Shown: positions 26,181 to 34,389 of the stretch, in pieces
Numbering within the stretch: position 1 is the first letter of the stretch
Layout of the letters: each line of letters begins with the position of its first letter
From: Bacillota bacterium
GTDB taxonomy: Bacteria > Bacillota > Clostridia > Lachnospirales > Lachnospiraceae
Direction of reading: 5' to 3'
NCBI GenBank assembly: GCA_023439505.1
Contig: JAEXNR010000025.1
Coordinates: 1 to 50,027 of the forward strand
DNA length: 50,027 nucleotides
The notes under the pieces: generated by a model
What the model was told of the DNA's origin: nothing
Databases searched by the model: none
Seen by the model: the letters and a program-made list of their open reading frames with translations, nothing else
Made by a program: the position numbers and the translations under genes

Positions 26181-26546
26181 TTATTCTGCATTTACAAGAA
26201 ACGTTTTAATTCCGGCAAAGGTTTCCTCGCTGATAATATGTTCCATCCGGCAGGCATCTTCCTCCGCTATCTCAGCAGTGACACCTGCAGTTTTCATTAA
26301 AAAGGTGGTTAATAGCCGGTGTCTTTCATAGACACTTTCCGCCTTATACTTTCCTGCCTCTGTTAAAAGGATACTCCCGTCCTTATCAATGGTGATATAA
26401 CCCTCTTCTTTTAAGATACCAACCGCTCTGCTTACACTTGGTTTACTAAAATCCATTTCTCTTGCGATATCAATGGATCTGACCATACCGGTCCGCTTAC
26501 CCAATACAAGGATTGTCTCAAGATAATTTTCACCGGATTCGTACAT
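26181..26546 (-). CDS. DtxR/MntR-family metal-dependent repressor
   Basis: 121 residues from the ATG at 26546 (AGGAG seven to eight bases upstream); the reading frame is open a further ten codons but without a site. The winged helix is at about 5-65 (YLETILVLGKRTGMVRSIDI, then MDFSKPSVSRAVGILKEEGY). The short metal-binding dimerisation domain, 66-121, carries ERHRLLTTFL, EEDACRMEHIIS and EET ligand-type residues. It lacks the SH3-like domain of true DtxR and so resembles MntR or short clostridial regulators. The DtxR-like palindromes upstream of the neighbouring ABC and DUF3793 units suggest it represses them when iron (or manganese) is plentiful. Confidence 0.88.
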   Translation of the reverse strand: MYESGENYLETILVLGKRTGMVRSIDIAREMDFSKPSVSRAVGILKEEGYITIDKDGSILLTEAGKYKAESVYERHRLLTTFLMKTAGVTAEIAEEDACRMEHIISEETFAGIKTFLVNAE

Positions 26547-26736
26547 ATAACCACTCCTATCTGTAAACTGTTTCACATCCTGAATTATGATGTGCTATAG
26601 GTATCATATCCCTTTTTCAGCAAAGTTTCCAGATATTTTTGCCGGTCAGGTATAAAAACGTTACTATTTCCTCCCCACGCATGAATGAAGCACATATATT
26701 TTGATATTCCAAGCCTTGTTACTTACTCTGCAGAAA

Positions 26737-28509
26737 TTAAACTGCCGATTGTCCGGATGATACACTCCAATTCATGCTGTCCTTTTGGATGTGATAAAGT
26801 CTCTCATACAATCCCTTCTGTTGGATTAATTCTTCATGAGTTCCTTCCTCCACGAGCCTGCCCTCTTCAAGAGCAATGATTTTATCCGCTCCTGTAATAG
26901 TACGAAGTCTATGGGCGATAACAATCACTGTCTTTCCTTTGATTAATCTGGTAATCGCCTGCTGGATCAGCACTTCATTCTCTGGATCCAGAGAGGATGT
27001 GGCTTCATCCAGTAAAACAATGGGTGCATTTTTTAGAAGTGCCCTGGCAATTGATATGCGCTGGCGTTCCCCTCCGGATATGGTACTTCCGTTTTCTCCA
27101 AGTAACGTCTGATATCCCAATGGCATGCCTCTGACAAATTCGTCGCAGCAGGCAGCCTGTGCTGCTGCCAATACCTCCTCCTCTGTGGCATCCATGTTAC
27201 CGATTTTAATATTATTATAAATAGTATCATGAAAGAGAACCACATCCTGAAATACAAAGGACATATGATCCATGAGGTACTCGGGATCAAGCGTCTTTAT
27301 GTCGGTTCCTCCTATGGTTATTTTCCCTTCGTTAACATCCCAGAATCTCGCAATCAATCTTGCTATAGTACTTTTTCCGCAGCCGGATGGTCCCACCAAA
27401 GCTGTAATCGCATTGTCAGGAATAGAAACTGTCATATTCTTAATTACATTCTCTTCCTTATTTCCACTCTGTGCATAGCGAAAGCTTACCCCCTCCAGCT
27501 CTATCCGGTAATTCTTTAATTTTATTCCTGCTTCTCCTTTCATAACAGGAACGGTTAAAAGCGTTCTCATTCGCTTTACCGCTGTCTGCATATAAAAAAG
27601 TTCCGGCAGTAGTGTTAGTTCCGTCAAAATCGGTCCATAAATTCTCACAACGATGAGGAAAAACATTAACAGCGGGATTAACTGTATCTGACCTCTTGTT
27701 AAAAGGTACGTACCCGTAAAAACAGTAAGACCGACTCCGGCCTGTAATATCATCTGGGCCCCCGTAACAAAAATACCCGTACCAAGTTCCATCTGTACGG
27801 CCATTTTCATTAAACGATGCAGAGCATCATCCAGTGCAGAAAATTTCTCTCCATCCAGATTGCAGGATTTGATTACCTTAAGACCTTCCAGATATTCCTG
27901 CACTTGTGTGGATGCCTTCAGTTTGGCTTCAATCTGTCGTGCCGACAGCTTTTCCTGCCGCCTCCGGCTGATAAAGATGATAATAAAGGCTATGGGTAAT
28001 GTGATGAAGGATGTCATAGCCAATCGCCAGTCAAAGATGGCAAGCATAATGCATATCAGGGTAACTGAAATGGCATTGGAAATCAACTGGGGCATGATGT
28101 GGCTTAACACATGTTCACTATTCGCACAGTCTTCCATGATATTCGTAGTCAATTCAGATAAATCCCTGGAGTTAAAGAAACTCATCGGCAGCTTACGGAT
28201 ATGATCTGCAATGCTGACTCTTGTGTGCTCTGCCTCTATGTAAGACGTGACATATGTCTTTTTGTAATCATTCTTACTGGCCATAAATACAAGAAGTGCT
28301 CCTATGATTCCCAATACAAAATACAGCCACATCCTTTCCCAGGATATCTCTTTCCCTAGTAAAGGCTTTAGCAATTCCGCAAAAACCTGTAAACTGACAC
28401 CAAAGGGAAGCATCATAGAAAGATTGGTGATAGTGCAGGCAAATATTGCCTTCTTTAAATCCCGGTACCCTTTTTGCGTGAGCATCAGCATGTCTTGTAA
28501 ATTAAGCAT
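26737..28509 (-). CDS. ABC transporter with fused membrane and ATPase domains, YbtPQ/IrtAB-like, subunit 2
   Basis: 590 residues: six membrane helices in about 1-310, then an ATPase domain with Walker A GPSGCGKST, signature ISGGERQRIS, Walker B IVLLDEATSSLD and switch histidine IVIAHRL. GGAGG lies nine bases before the ATG, which overlaps the end of the partner gene by eight bases, so the two form a heterodimer. The fold is that of exporters, but a branch of it (YbtPQ, IrtAB) imports ferric siderophores. The neighbours (DtxR-family repressor, iron-box-like operator, flavodoxin) favour an iron role. Export of a drug or peptide is the alternative. Confidence 0.85.
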   Translation of the reverse strand: MLNLQDMLMLTQKGYRDLKKAIFACTITNLSMMLPFGVSLQVFAELLKPLLGKEISWERMWLYFVLGIIGALLVFMASKNDYKKTYVTSYIEAEHTRVSIADHIRKLPMSFFNSRDLSELTTNIMEDCANSEHVLSHIMPQLISNAISVTLICIMLAIFDWRLAMTSFITLPIAFIIIFISRRRQEKLSARQIEAKLKASTQVQEYLEGLKVIKSCNLDGEKFSALDDALHRLMKMAVQMELGTGIFVTGAQMILQAGVGLTVFTGTYLLTRGQIQLIPLLMFFLIVVRIYGPILTELTLLPELFYMQTAVKRMRTLLTVPVMKGEAGIKLKNYRIELEGVSFRYAQSGNKEENVIKNMTVSIPDNAITALVGPSGCGKSTIARLIARFWDVNEGKITIGGTDIKTLDPEYLMDHMSFVFQDVVLFHDTIYNNIKIGNMDATEEEVLAAAQAACCDEFVRGMPLGYQTLLGENGSTISGGERQRISIARALLKNAPIVLLDEATSSLDPENEVLIQQAITRLIKGKTVIVIAHRLRTITGADKIIALEEGRLVEEGTHEELIQQKGLYERLYHIQKDSMNWSVSSGQSAV

Positions 28510-30322
28510 CCGCTGACACCTCCTTCCTCTCCATTCTCCAACTCAATGTTTCGGTATACATCTTCCACATACCATAATATTTTCCCTTCTTCTCCATTAA
28601 TTCCTGATGCGTCCCCTCTTCCGCCAATAATCCCTTATCCATAACCAGAATATGATCCGCACGTTTGATGGTGGATAATCTATGCGCTATCATGATTACT
28701 GTTTTGCCTTTCATTAGTTTTTCAAACGCCTGCTGAATCAGATGTTCATTCTCGGGGTCGGTAAAGGCTGTCGCTTCATCCAATAGAATAATCGGCGCAT
28801 TTTTTACGATTGCTCTTGCTATGGCAATCCGCTGCTTTTCTCCTCCGGATAGATGAACTCCCTTGCTTCCGATCACTGTATCATAACCCTGGGGCAGCCG
28901 TTCAATGAATTCATGACAATGAGCTGCTTTCGCAGCACTGATTATCTCTTCCTTTGTTGCGTTTAGATTACCCATTCTGATGTTCTCCAAAACACTTTGC
29001 TTAAACAGGAACACATCCTGAAATACAAAGCTTACCAACTCCATCAGATACTTTGAATTCATATCACGCAGATCAACTCCTCCGATTTGAATAGCTCCTC
29101 CTGTTACATCGAAGAATCTGGGAATCAAATGTGCAATGGTACTTTTCCCTCCGCCGGAAGGTCCGACGATGGCAGTGACTGCCCCCTGCCCTGCTATAAA
29201 CGATACTTTTGTCAGAACCTCCTTCTCTTCCTGATAGGAAAAGGAAACTCCGTCAAAACGTATATCAAACTGTTTTACTTTTTTCTCCGTCTTCGGCTGA
29301 GACAATACCGGCTTTTGCAGTACTTCATCCATCCTTTCAACACCGCTGATAATCTGCATGCTCTTTGTATTCACATACATAATCTTCATCATAATAGATG
29401 CCACTGAGGGCACAAATATAATATAAAACAAGAAGGTAACTGCAAAGTCTTTATAGTCTGTAGCATTTCTTCCGATCCATATACCTGCAGGAATCAAAAA
29501 CAGATAGATATTATTCACAACGGTTATAAATCCCGACATATAATTTTCCCAACTCAGAGTATAGGGAATCACGATTCTTGTATAATTTTGAATCGTTTCA
29601 TGAAGTCTTCGAAAGGAATAAACCGTCTGTTTAAAGGCCTTTACTACAGAGATTCCCCTAACATATTCAACAGAGGCATTATTCATCTCCTCCAGAGAGT
29701 CCTGATATTTTTTCATCATCTCTTTGGCTCCATCATTACCGTAAGCAATGAATTCAATGACAAATGCAACGACAATTCCTGCAATAGCCGCCAAACCAAA
29801 TCGGTAATCCACGGATAATAAAATAAGCAGCATAACAATCGGCGCCACAAAAGAAGCCACCAGATCCGGAAGCTGATGCGCGATAAATCCTTCGATCTTT
29901 TCGATATTCTCATCCATGACTTTTCGCAGCTTTCCGCTGCCCATAAGCACATGAATCCCAAGAGGCAATTTTGCTAAATGAGATGCAAAATTTACCTTAA
30001 GTTCATATAACGTACCAAAGGCCGCCAGATGGGAGCAGGCCAGCGCCGCAAAATAGAACAAAATATTACCGATGATCCCACCAAAAGCAATCCAGCCATA
30101 TAATATTGTTTGATCCGTATCCAGATTTTGAAAATCCGGATATGCTGCCACGATCTCTCTCACGATGTAAAATATCATCAGATACGGTACAAAGGAGATG
30201 ATGGAGGCAATTGCGGATAATACCACAGACAGTATCATCAGCGGTTTTTTTGTGGCAGCGAGTTCAAATAGCCTTGCCATCCCGGTCTTTCGTCTTTCTG
30301 TTGTTTTTCCTTCCTTCCTCAT
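28502..30322 (-). CDS. ABC transporter with fused membrane and ATPase domains, YbtPQ/IrtAB-like, subunit 1
   Basis: 606 residues. Membrane domain with six helices in about 25-325; ATPase with Walker A GPSGGGKST, signature LSGGEKQRIA, and Walker B plus D-loop IILLDEATAFTDPENE. The D-loop form ATAFxDPE is characteristic of the YbtP/YbtQ/IrtA branch rather than of drug exporters, which supports an iron-siderophore type function. A cluster of basic residues (MRKEGKTTERRKTG) opens the protein. The start at 30322 has a GGCGGAG-like site. A 42-base palindrome with a DtxR-like core lies about 85 bases upstream. Confidence 0.86.
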   Translation of the reverse strand: MRKEGKTTERRKTGMARLFELAATKKPLMILSVVLSAIASIISFVPYLMIFYIVREIVAAYPDFQNLDTDQTILYGWIAFGGIIGNILFYFAALACSHLAAFGTLYELKVNFASHLAKLPLGIHVLMGSGKLRKVMDENIEKIEGFIAHQLPDLVASFVAPIVMLLILLSVDYRFGLAAIAGIVVAFVIEFIAYGNDGAKEMMKKYQDSLEEMNNASVEYVRGISVVKAFKQTVYSFRRLHETIQNYTRIVIPYTLSWENYMSGFITVVNNIYLFLIPAGIWIGRNATDYKDFAVTFLFYIIFVPSVASIMMKIMYVNTKSMQIISGVERMDEVLQKPVLSQPKTEKKVKQFDIRFDGVSFSYQEEKEVLTKVSFIAGQGAVTAIVGPSGGGKSTIAHLIPRFFDVTGGAIQIGGVDLRDMNSKYLMELVSFVFQDVFLFKQSVLENIRMGNLNATKEEIISAAKAAHCHEFIERLPQGYDTVIGSKGVHLSGGEKQRIAIARAIVKNAPIILLDEATAFTDPENEHLIQQAFEKLMKGKTVIMIAHRLSTIKRADHILVMDKGLLAEEGTHQELMEKKGKYYGMWKMYTETLSWRMERKEVSADA

Positions 30323-30406
30323 TTTACTCCGCCTTTCTTCCTATTATAATTATAGTTTCACAGAAAAAATCCCATACAGAGTACGGGTTTGCTTTCGTGA
30401 TTTAAA

Positions 30407-30448
30407 GGTATATGATTTAGTTAGCAACTGCTAACCCAATCATATACC
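30407..30448. promoter_or_regulatory. 42-base near-perfect palindrome with DtxR-like core upstream of the ABC pair
   Basis: The core is GTTAGC-AACT-GCTAAC (30420-30435). It is flanked after a 2-base mismatch by outer arms GGTATATGATT (30407-30417) and AATCATATACC (30438-30448). In all 34 of 42 bases are symmetric outside the central four. The core matches the second site at 31981. No T-run follows on either strand, which argues for an operator rather than a terminator, although the RNA could also fold. Confidence 0.65.
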
Positions 30449-30461
30449 AATTGTTCCTGAC

Positions 30462-30746
30462 CTATCGGCCACATTTCTCTTCCAAAATCTCACTCAGAGC
30501 GTTCCCGCTGCTGGTATGACATCTGATAATATCCGCGCTGCCACCCTGTACCTCCGTCAATACACATCGTACCATCTTATGGGAAACTGTATTGGTAAAT
30601 AATACTACCAGATCAGGATTACCGATTTGGTCCTTTAGATTGGATGTCATCTGTGTGAACACCTTCGCCTTGCAATTATATTCTTTACAAATCTTCTTAT
30701 ACTGGCATACCATCCGGTCATGCCCTCCGATGATTAATACACTCAT
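30462..30746 (-). CDS. DUF2325 family protein
   Basis: 94 residues, a small Rossmann-like domain starting MSVLIIGGHDRMV and continuing with PDLVVLFTNTVSH and a C-terminal HTSSGNAL segment. AAAGGAG lies nine bases before the ATG. The function is not known. In clostridia the family often sits beside flavodoxins and DUF3793 proteins near iron transport genes, exactly as here. It is the last gene of the unit that starts at 31961. Confidence 0.8.
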   Translation of the reverse strand: MSVLIIGGHDRMVCQYKKICKEYNCKAKVFTQMTSNLKDQIGNPDLVVLFTNTVSHKMVRCVLTEVQGGSADIIRCHTSSGNALSEILEEKCGR

Positions 30747-30791
30747 AGGGTATTCTCCTTTCCCCGGCTTCTTCTTGTTGGTGAATTAAAT

Positions 30792-31223
30792 TTATGCCTG
30801 TGCCAATGCCTTTCCAAGATCACGACAATCTGACAGTGCTTCACTATCCGGTGAATTATGTGCTGTCACACCGCTTCCTCCGACCAGTACTGCTCCGGCC
30901 CCAATCATCCTCTCTTCCCAATCACGCATCCACTGAGTGTCTCCCCAGTCATAAGATCCAAATAATCCGATTTTCTTACCTGCCGCAAATTTCTCTACCT
31001 TGGAAACGAAAGGTTCCATCTCCTCTTCTTCCAGTACCTCCGCTCCCATAGCCGGACAGCCAAGTGCAAAAACATCTGCTTCTTCCAGGCTTCTTAATGA
31101 GACTGCGGATATCTCTGCAACCTCTGCAAGTTTGCCTGCTTCTACAATCCCCCTTGCAATTTCTTCTGCCATTGATTGTGTATTTCCTGTTTGTGACCAA
31201 TAAGCGATTATGATTTTATCCAT
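30792..31223 (-). CDS. Flavodoxin
   Basis: 143 residues. The FMN phosphate loop is YWSQTGNTQSMAEEIA near residue 7; the loops FALGCPAMGAEVLEE and LFGSYDWGDTQWM are the isoalloxazine-contacting segments with W/Y residues. Start chosen at 31223, where AAAGGAGG lies seven bases upstream; the open frame extends further but without a site. It carries single electrons in place of ferredoxin, classically when iron is short, which fits the DtxR-type operator upstream of its operon. Confidence 0.93.
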   Translation of the reverse strand: MDKIIIAYWSQTGNTQSMAEEIARGIVEAGKLAEVAEISAVSLRSLEEADVFALGCPAMGAEVLEEEEMEPFVSKVEKFAAGKKIGLFGSYDWGDTQWMRDWEERMIGAGAVLVGGSGVTAHNSPDSEALSDCRDLGKALAQA

Positions 31224-31328
31224 GTTAAATCCTCCTTTTATATGAATGATTTTTTTAATTTCTTCTTCTTTTCGCAATTTTTCTTATATGACTTTATTTT
31301 TTAATGATTATTTTTTAATGATTTACTT

Positions 31329-31961
31329 TTACAATGCCATCATCTGAAAGGAATCCATTTTATGCTGCCTGATCGCATCATTGTGGATTACACTGTGAAT
31401 GCTCCTTCCATTTACAACCAGATTTGTCACAAGTGCCTTGGCTTGTTTAAAGCGATGAAATGTATGAAGCGCCTCCGATAGATTACCGTAGACTTTCCAG
31501 TACCCCAGATAAAGATAGTTCCTCCCCTGATTTTCCATAAAACCAATAACATCTGTAACAGGATATCCTAACAGAATTCCCATCTCGTGGGGAAAGGAAT
31601 CTCTGTATTTCATATGGGAATGGAATCTTTCTGAAAACAAGCGCAGTATCTCATCCAGATCTTTATCCTGATACCCCATTTGAACCATAAACTCCTTTAC
31701 CTCAGATTGATTCAGATGGCAGCTTAACTCCTCCTGCCGATACAAAAGAAACGTTATTTTATTCTCATCACGGTAAATACATTTTACTTTAATCAAGGAA
31801 CCGTAAAAAATCTCATGTACTTTCTCCGTATGTTGTATGGCTGTAATTAATATATTAGATATTTTTATTCCCGTAAGCAAAGGTGCACATTGTCTTGCAA
31901 TTTGCAGTTCCAGCTCTCTGCCACAGACTGCAGGATTGATCGGCACTTCCACATGTTTCAT
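31329..31961 (-). CDS. DUF3793 family protein
   Basis: 210 residues. Family segments include ARQCAPLLTGIKISNILI near the start, FPHEMGILLGYPVTDVIGF and YLGYWKVYGNLSEALHTFHR. The function is unknown. The family co-occurs with flavodoxin and iron uptake genes in clostridia. I chose the ATG at 31961 because AAAGGATG precedes it and the earlier ATG at 31988 falls inside the operator palindrome. It heads the unit DUF3793-flavodoxin-DUF2325. The 105-base spacer to flavodoxin is T-rich with a doubled TTATTTTTTAATGA and holds no gene. Confidence 0.82.
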   Translation of the reverse strand: MKHVEVPINPAVCGRELELQIARQCAPLLTGIKISNILITAIQHTEKVHEIFYGSLIKVKCIYRDENKITFLLYRQEELSCHLNQSEVKEFMVQMGYQDKDLDEILRLFSERFHSHMKYRDSFPHEMGILLGYPVTDVIGFMENQGRNYLYLGYWKVYGNLSEALHTFHRFKQAKALVTNLVVNGRSIHSVIHNDAIRQHKMDSFQMMAL

Positions 31962-31980
31962 AACATCATCCTTTCTCTGA

Positions 31981-31996
31981 GTTAGCATTAGCTAAC
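31981..31996. promoter_or_regulatory. DtxR-like operator upstream of DUF3793
   Basis: GTTAGC-ATTA-GCTAAC, extending as CT.A on both sides to about 24 bases (31977-32000). It has the same 6-4-6 core as the site at 30420 and overlaps the predicted transcription start, a position suited to repression. Confidence 0.65.
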
Positions 31997-32004
31997 TTAG
32001 TTTT

Positions 32005-32033
32005 ATCATAATCCAGTCATTCCAAAAAATCAA
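32005..32033 (-). promoter_or_regulatory. Promoter of the DUF3793-flavodoxin-DUF2325 unit
   Basis: On the minus strand TTGATT (32028-32033), 17 bases, then TATGAT (32005-32010). The start of transcription would be near 31998, next to the operator. Confidence 0.6.
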
Positions 32034-32064
32034 GTGGCTTAACGGTCAATTTTTATCAATAAAG

Positions 32065-32103
32065 AAAAGGGAGCCGCAAATTTGCTGCAAACACTCCCTT
32101 TTT
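32065..32103. terminator. Bidirectional terminator
   Basis: AAAAGGGAG (32065-32073) pairs with CTCCCTTTT (32094-32102); an inner GCAAA/TTTGC adds pairing. T-rich tails follow on both strands. It serves the DUF2812 gene on the minus strand. Confidence 0.7.
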
Positions 32104-32172
32104 CACAATCCCTTATGATATGAAACAACCTGATTCCATTCATTATTCGCTGCTGCTTTAAACAAGCGCAGT

Positions 32173-33579
32173 CTATCGATATCTCAGCTTTTCTGTTATC
32201 ACAGCAATCTGCTGTTTCGTTGGAACTTCATCAAGGCTGAGATAAACAAATTGGCTTCCCCAGCAAATAAGGTAGGTGCCCCTGGCCTCTTCTCCATCAT
32301 AGACCTGATAAACCTCATCCGCCTGCCAGGTAACTTGCTCTGTTCTTTTAAAATGCCTTGCATATGCTTCCATCTGTTCCCAATCCCGGTCAGCTCTGTC
32401 CAAATATTCCTTCAAGCAAAGCTGATATAAGAAAGGAACCTTCACATGAATGATCTCATAACTCAGCTCCGGTACCCGGCTGCCATCTGGAAAAGATCTC
32501 TGCCTGGCACTGGACCGGGCCAGCACAAGTGATTCGGATTTTGTCAGCTCATACGAATAATGCTCGTATTCTACATCTTGTAAATCCTCAACCTTCAACG
32601 GAATGTTATCCTTGTAAATCTTCCAGGTCATGGTAATCCCATACGGCGTCTTGGCAGTATAGCCTTCGGCATCCTTTCTCCCGAACCACCCACTCCTTAC
32701 TCCACTTATAATCCCAAAGAACATTACCCCTGTCAGTACGATGGATAACACCATTGTCGTGACAATAGTGACTGTTATATTAATACCCTTGGAAACCCTG
32801 GCACGCTTTAATCGATTCTTTACCATAAAAATGATTGCCAATAACAAGGTCACATAAACAATCCCTACAATACCCGCCCATCCGGCATGCTGTCCAATCA
32901 TGGATAAAAAGCCCAGCAAGAATGTAGCTATGACAAATGCCCAAATAAGAAGAGATACTCTTTGGTAACCGCCGTTTTTGATGTAGCTTATCCCCATGGC
33001 AATTGCTTTTCTGGATCTTCTATACCAGATTCCATACCCGGTGAGAACAATGATGATATGAATCAGGATAATGCTCCAGATTCCCAGAAGAGATAGCGTT
33101 GAATTATTGGTTAATTGTTCTACCGGGTTCTTGAAAATCATATAAAGCTGCATGATGATCTGAAATAATGACAAAAATAACAATGCCAGATGACCGGGCA
33201 GGAAATTCTTCTTCATTGCTTTATGGATTGCTTGCAATGTTACTGATTCCTCTGTTTCAATTGGTATCGGATCTTCCTCCCGGGTACAAAAAATCTGCAT
33301 CTGTGCCCACTCTGCCACCAACTCCCAACCGGCACTCCTGCAGTAATCGTGAAATGTCTGCTGATTCCTGGTGGGATAGGGATTAAAATCTGACGCTTCT
33401 GAAAAGTAGGTAACGGTATAGTTCAGACGCTGTGGTGTGATTTTACGATATTCCCAATAGAAATTGTTAATTTTGTGGATCTGCCAGCCCTTTAACGCCA
33501 TCTTCATCAGATGTTCCTCTATCCCCCTGGCATCATAAAACAAAAATTGCTCAATTCTACGCTTTCTATCCTTCATCAT
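32173..33579 (-). CDS. DUF2812 domain membrane protein
   Basis: About 468 residues. Residues 1-110 are a DUF2812 domain (EQFLFYDARGIEEHLMKMAL, then KGWQIHKINNFYWEY), followed by five predicted membrane helices between about 130 and 310 and a soluble C-terminal domain of about 160 residues (SYELTKSESLVLARSSA). Function unknown. DUF2812 proteins are typically encoded with a PadR regulator and are thought to act in envelope stress or drug response. The start lies inside the end of the PadR gene (overlap 11-14 bases). Of two adjacent ATGs, the second at 33576 is better spaced from GGGGAGGG. Confidence 0.8.
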   Translation of the reverse strand: MMKDRKRRIEQFLFYDARGIEEHLMKMALKGWQIHKINNFYWEYRKITPQRLNYTVTYFSEASDFNPYPTRNQQTFHDYCRSAGWELVAEWAQMQIFCTREEDPIPIETEESVTLQAIHKAMKKNFLPGHLALLFLSLFQIIMQLYMIFKNPVEQLTNNSTLSLLGIWSIILIHIIIVLTGYGIWYRRSRKAIAMGISYIKNGGYQRVSLLIWAFVIATFLLGFLSMIGQHAGWAGIVGIVYVTLLLAIIFMVKNRLKRARVSKGINITVTIVTTMVLSIVLTGVMFFGIISGVRSGWFGRKDAEGYTAKTPYGITMTWKIYKDNIPLKVEDLQDVEYEHYSYELTKSESLVLARSSARQRSFPDGSRVPELSYEIIHVKVPFLYQLCLKEYLDRADRDWEQMEAYARHFKRTEQVTWQADEVYQVYDGEEARGTYLICWGSQFVYLSLDEVPTKQQIAVITEKLRYR

Positions 33580-33901
33580 AATCCCTCCCCTTACCAATCA
33601 CATAGTTCCGGTAATCGTTTGTCAGCAGCATCAGCCGCTGATACTCCTCCTCCAGCACCTGCATCCCCACCCCGGTAATCAGATAACTGCGCCTGCGGCC
33701 TTCTACCTTTGTTTCGCAGATCATCTCTGCCTTCACAAAACTTTCCAGCAGATGATAGAGTGTACCCGGACCGATGATAATTCGTCCCCCGGTCATCTCA
33801 CGAACCTGTTCCATAATATCCATTCCATAACATTCTGATTGCAGACAGAGCAGGATATAGAACATCTGCTCGGTTAAGGTCTGAAATCTTTCTCTTGCCA
33901 T
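33566..33901 (-). CDS. PadR-family transcriptional repressor
   Basis: 111 residues: winged helix over about 5-80 (TEQMFYILLCLQSECYGMDI, GPGTLYHLLESFVKAEMI, EGRRRSYLITGVG) and a short C-terminal helix for dimerisation. It is of the small PadR-s2 type. It overlaps the DUF2812 gene, which it presumably controls. A good 19-base palindrome lies just upstream of its own start, suggesting autorepression. Confidence 0.92.
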   Translation of the reverse strand: MARERFQTLTEQMFYILLCLQSECYGMDIMEQVREMTGGRIIIGPGTLYHLLESFVKAEMICETKVEGRRRSYLITGVGMQVLEEEYQRLMLLTNDYRNYVIGKGRDYDEG

Positions 33902-33916
33902 ATATCTCCTTCCCGG

Positions 33917-33935
33917 TACAATACCATGTACTGTA
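33917..33935. promoter_or_regulatory. Candidate PadR operator
   Basis: TACAATAC-CAT-GTACTGTA: 8-base arms with one mismatch around a 3-base centre, 16-34 bases upstream of the padR ATG. PadR operators are typically palindromes of this size at the promoter of the regulator's own gene. Confidence 0.5.
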
Positions 33936-33959
33936 TTAAGATTTTATAAAATACCCGTT

Positions 33960-34137
33960 ATTTAATAACGATTATCGGTTATCTATTATCGATTGTAATT
34001 ATTCATTATCCATGATTGATTATGATAATTGATTATACCTATATTATCAATTATCGATAATCGTTAATTATTGCTATACTATATTATCGATAATCGTTAA
34101 TTCTAATTACAGTATATTATCGATTATCGATATTGTC
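33960..34137. repeat. AT-rich region of repeated TTATCGATAA palindromes
   Basis: The gap upstream of padR is built from variants of ATTATCGATAATCGTTAATT. This 20-mer occurs exactly at 34050-34069 and at 34083-34102. Further variants occur at about 33961-33985 and 34113-34132. No reading frame is present. It could bind a regulator cooperatively or be a decayed repeat array. Confidence 0.65.
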
Positions 34138-34142
34138 AAGCA

Positions 34143-34217
34143 AAAGACTTCTATATCTTATTTTTGTAAAGACTTCTATTTCTTGTTTTTGTAAAGACTT
34201 CTATTTCTTATTTTTGC
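34143..34217. repeat. Three 25-base direct tandem repeats
   Basis: Units AAAGACTTCTATTTCTTATTTTTGT at 34143-34167, 34168-34192 and 34193-34217, differing at a few bases (ATATC, CTTG, final C). They lie next to the palindrome array, between the divergent-looking padR region and the GH1 terminator. No gene lies between 33936 and 34389. Confidence 0.8.
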
Positions 34218-34323
34218 CGTGAACCAGATTAACAAGATGAACAGGCAAATCTGTTTCTCTTGTCAAGAATAAGATCGCCTGAAGCGATTCAGTGGTTTTT
34301 AAAGGCAGTCCTACCATAAGAAT

Positions 34324-34352
34324 ACCCTCCGCCGTGACACAGAGCAGAGGGT
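34324..34352 (-). terminator. Terminator after the GH3-GH1 operon
   Basis: ACCCTCcGC pairs with GCaGAGGGT (one wobble) around an 11-base loop, about 40 bases beyond the GH1 stop. The following T-run is short on the minus strand. Confidence 0.5.
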
Positions 34353-34389
34353 GAGCTCTATAAAAATCAGTTGTGCGAATGCAGATCCC

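Noticed and set aside
26737..30322. Plain multidrug exporter assignment for the ABC pair
   Set aside because: The ATAFTDPENE D-loop, the DtxR-like operator and the flavodoxin/DUF3793 neighbours favour the YbtPQ/IrtAB branch, though export is not excluded.
31986..31988. ATG at 31988 as start of the DUF3793 gene
   Set aside because: It lies inside the operator palindrome and at the predicted transcription start; the ATG at 31961 has a ribosome site.
34143..34217. Possible CRISPR array
   Set aside because: The three 25-base units are directly adjacent without spacers, and no cas genes are nearby.
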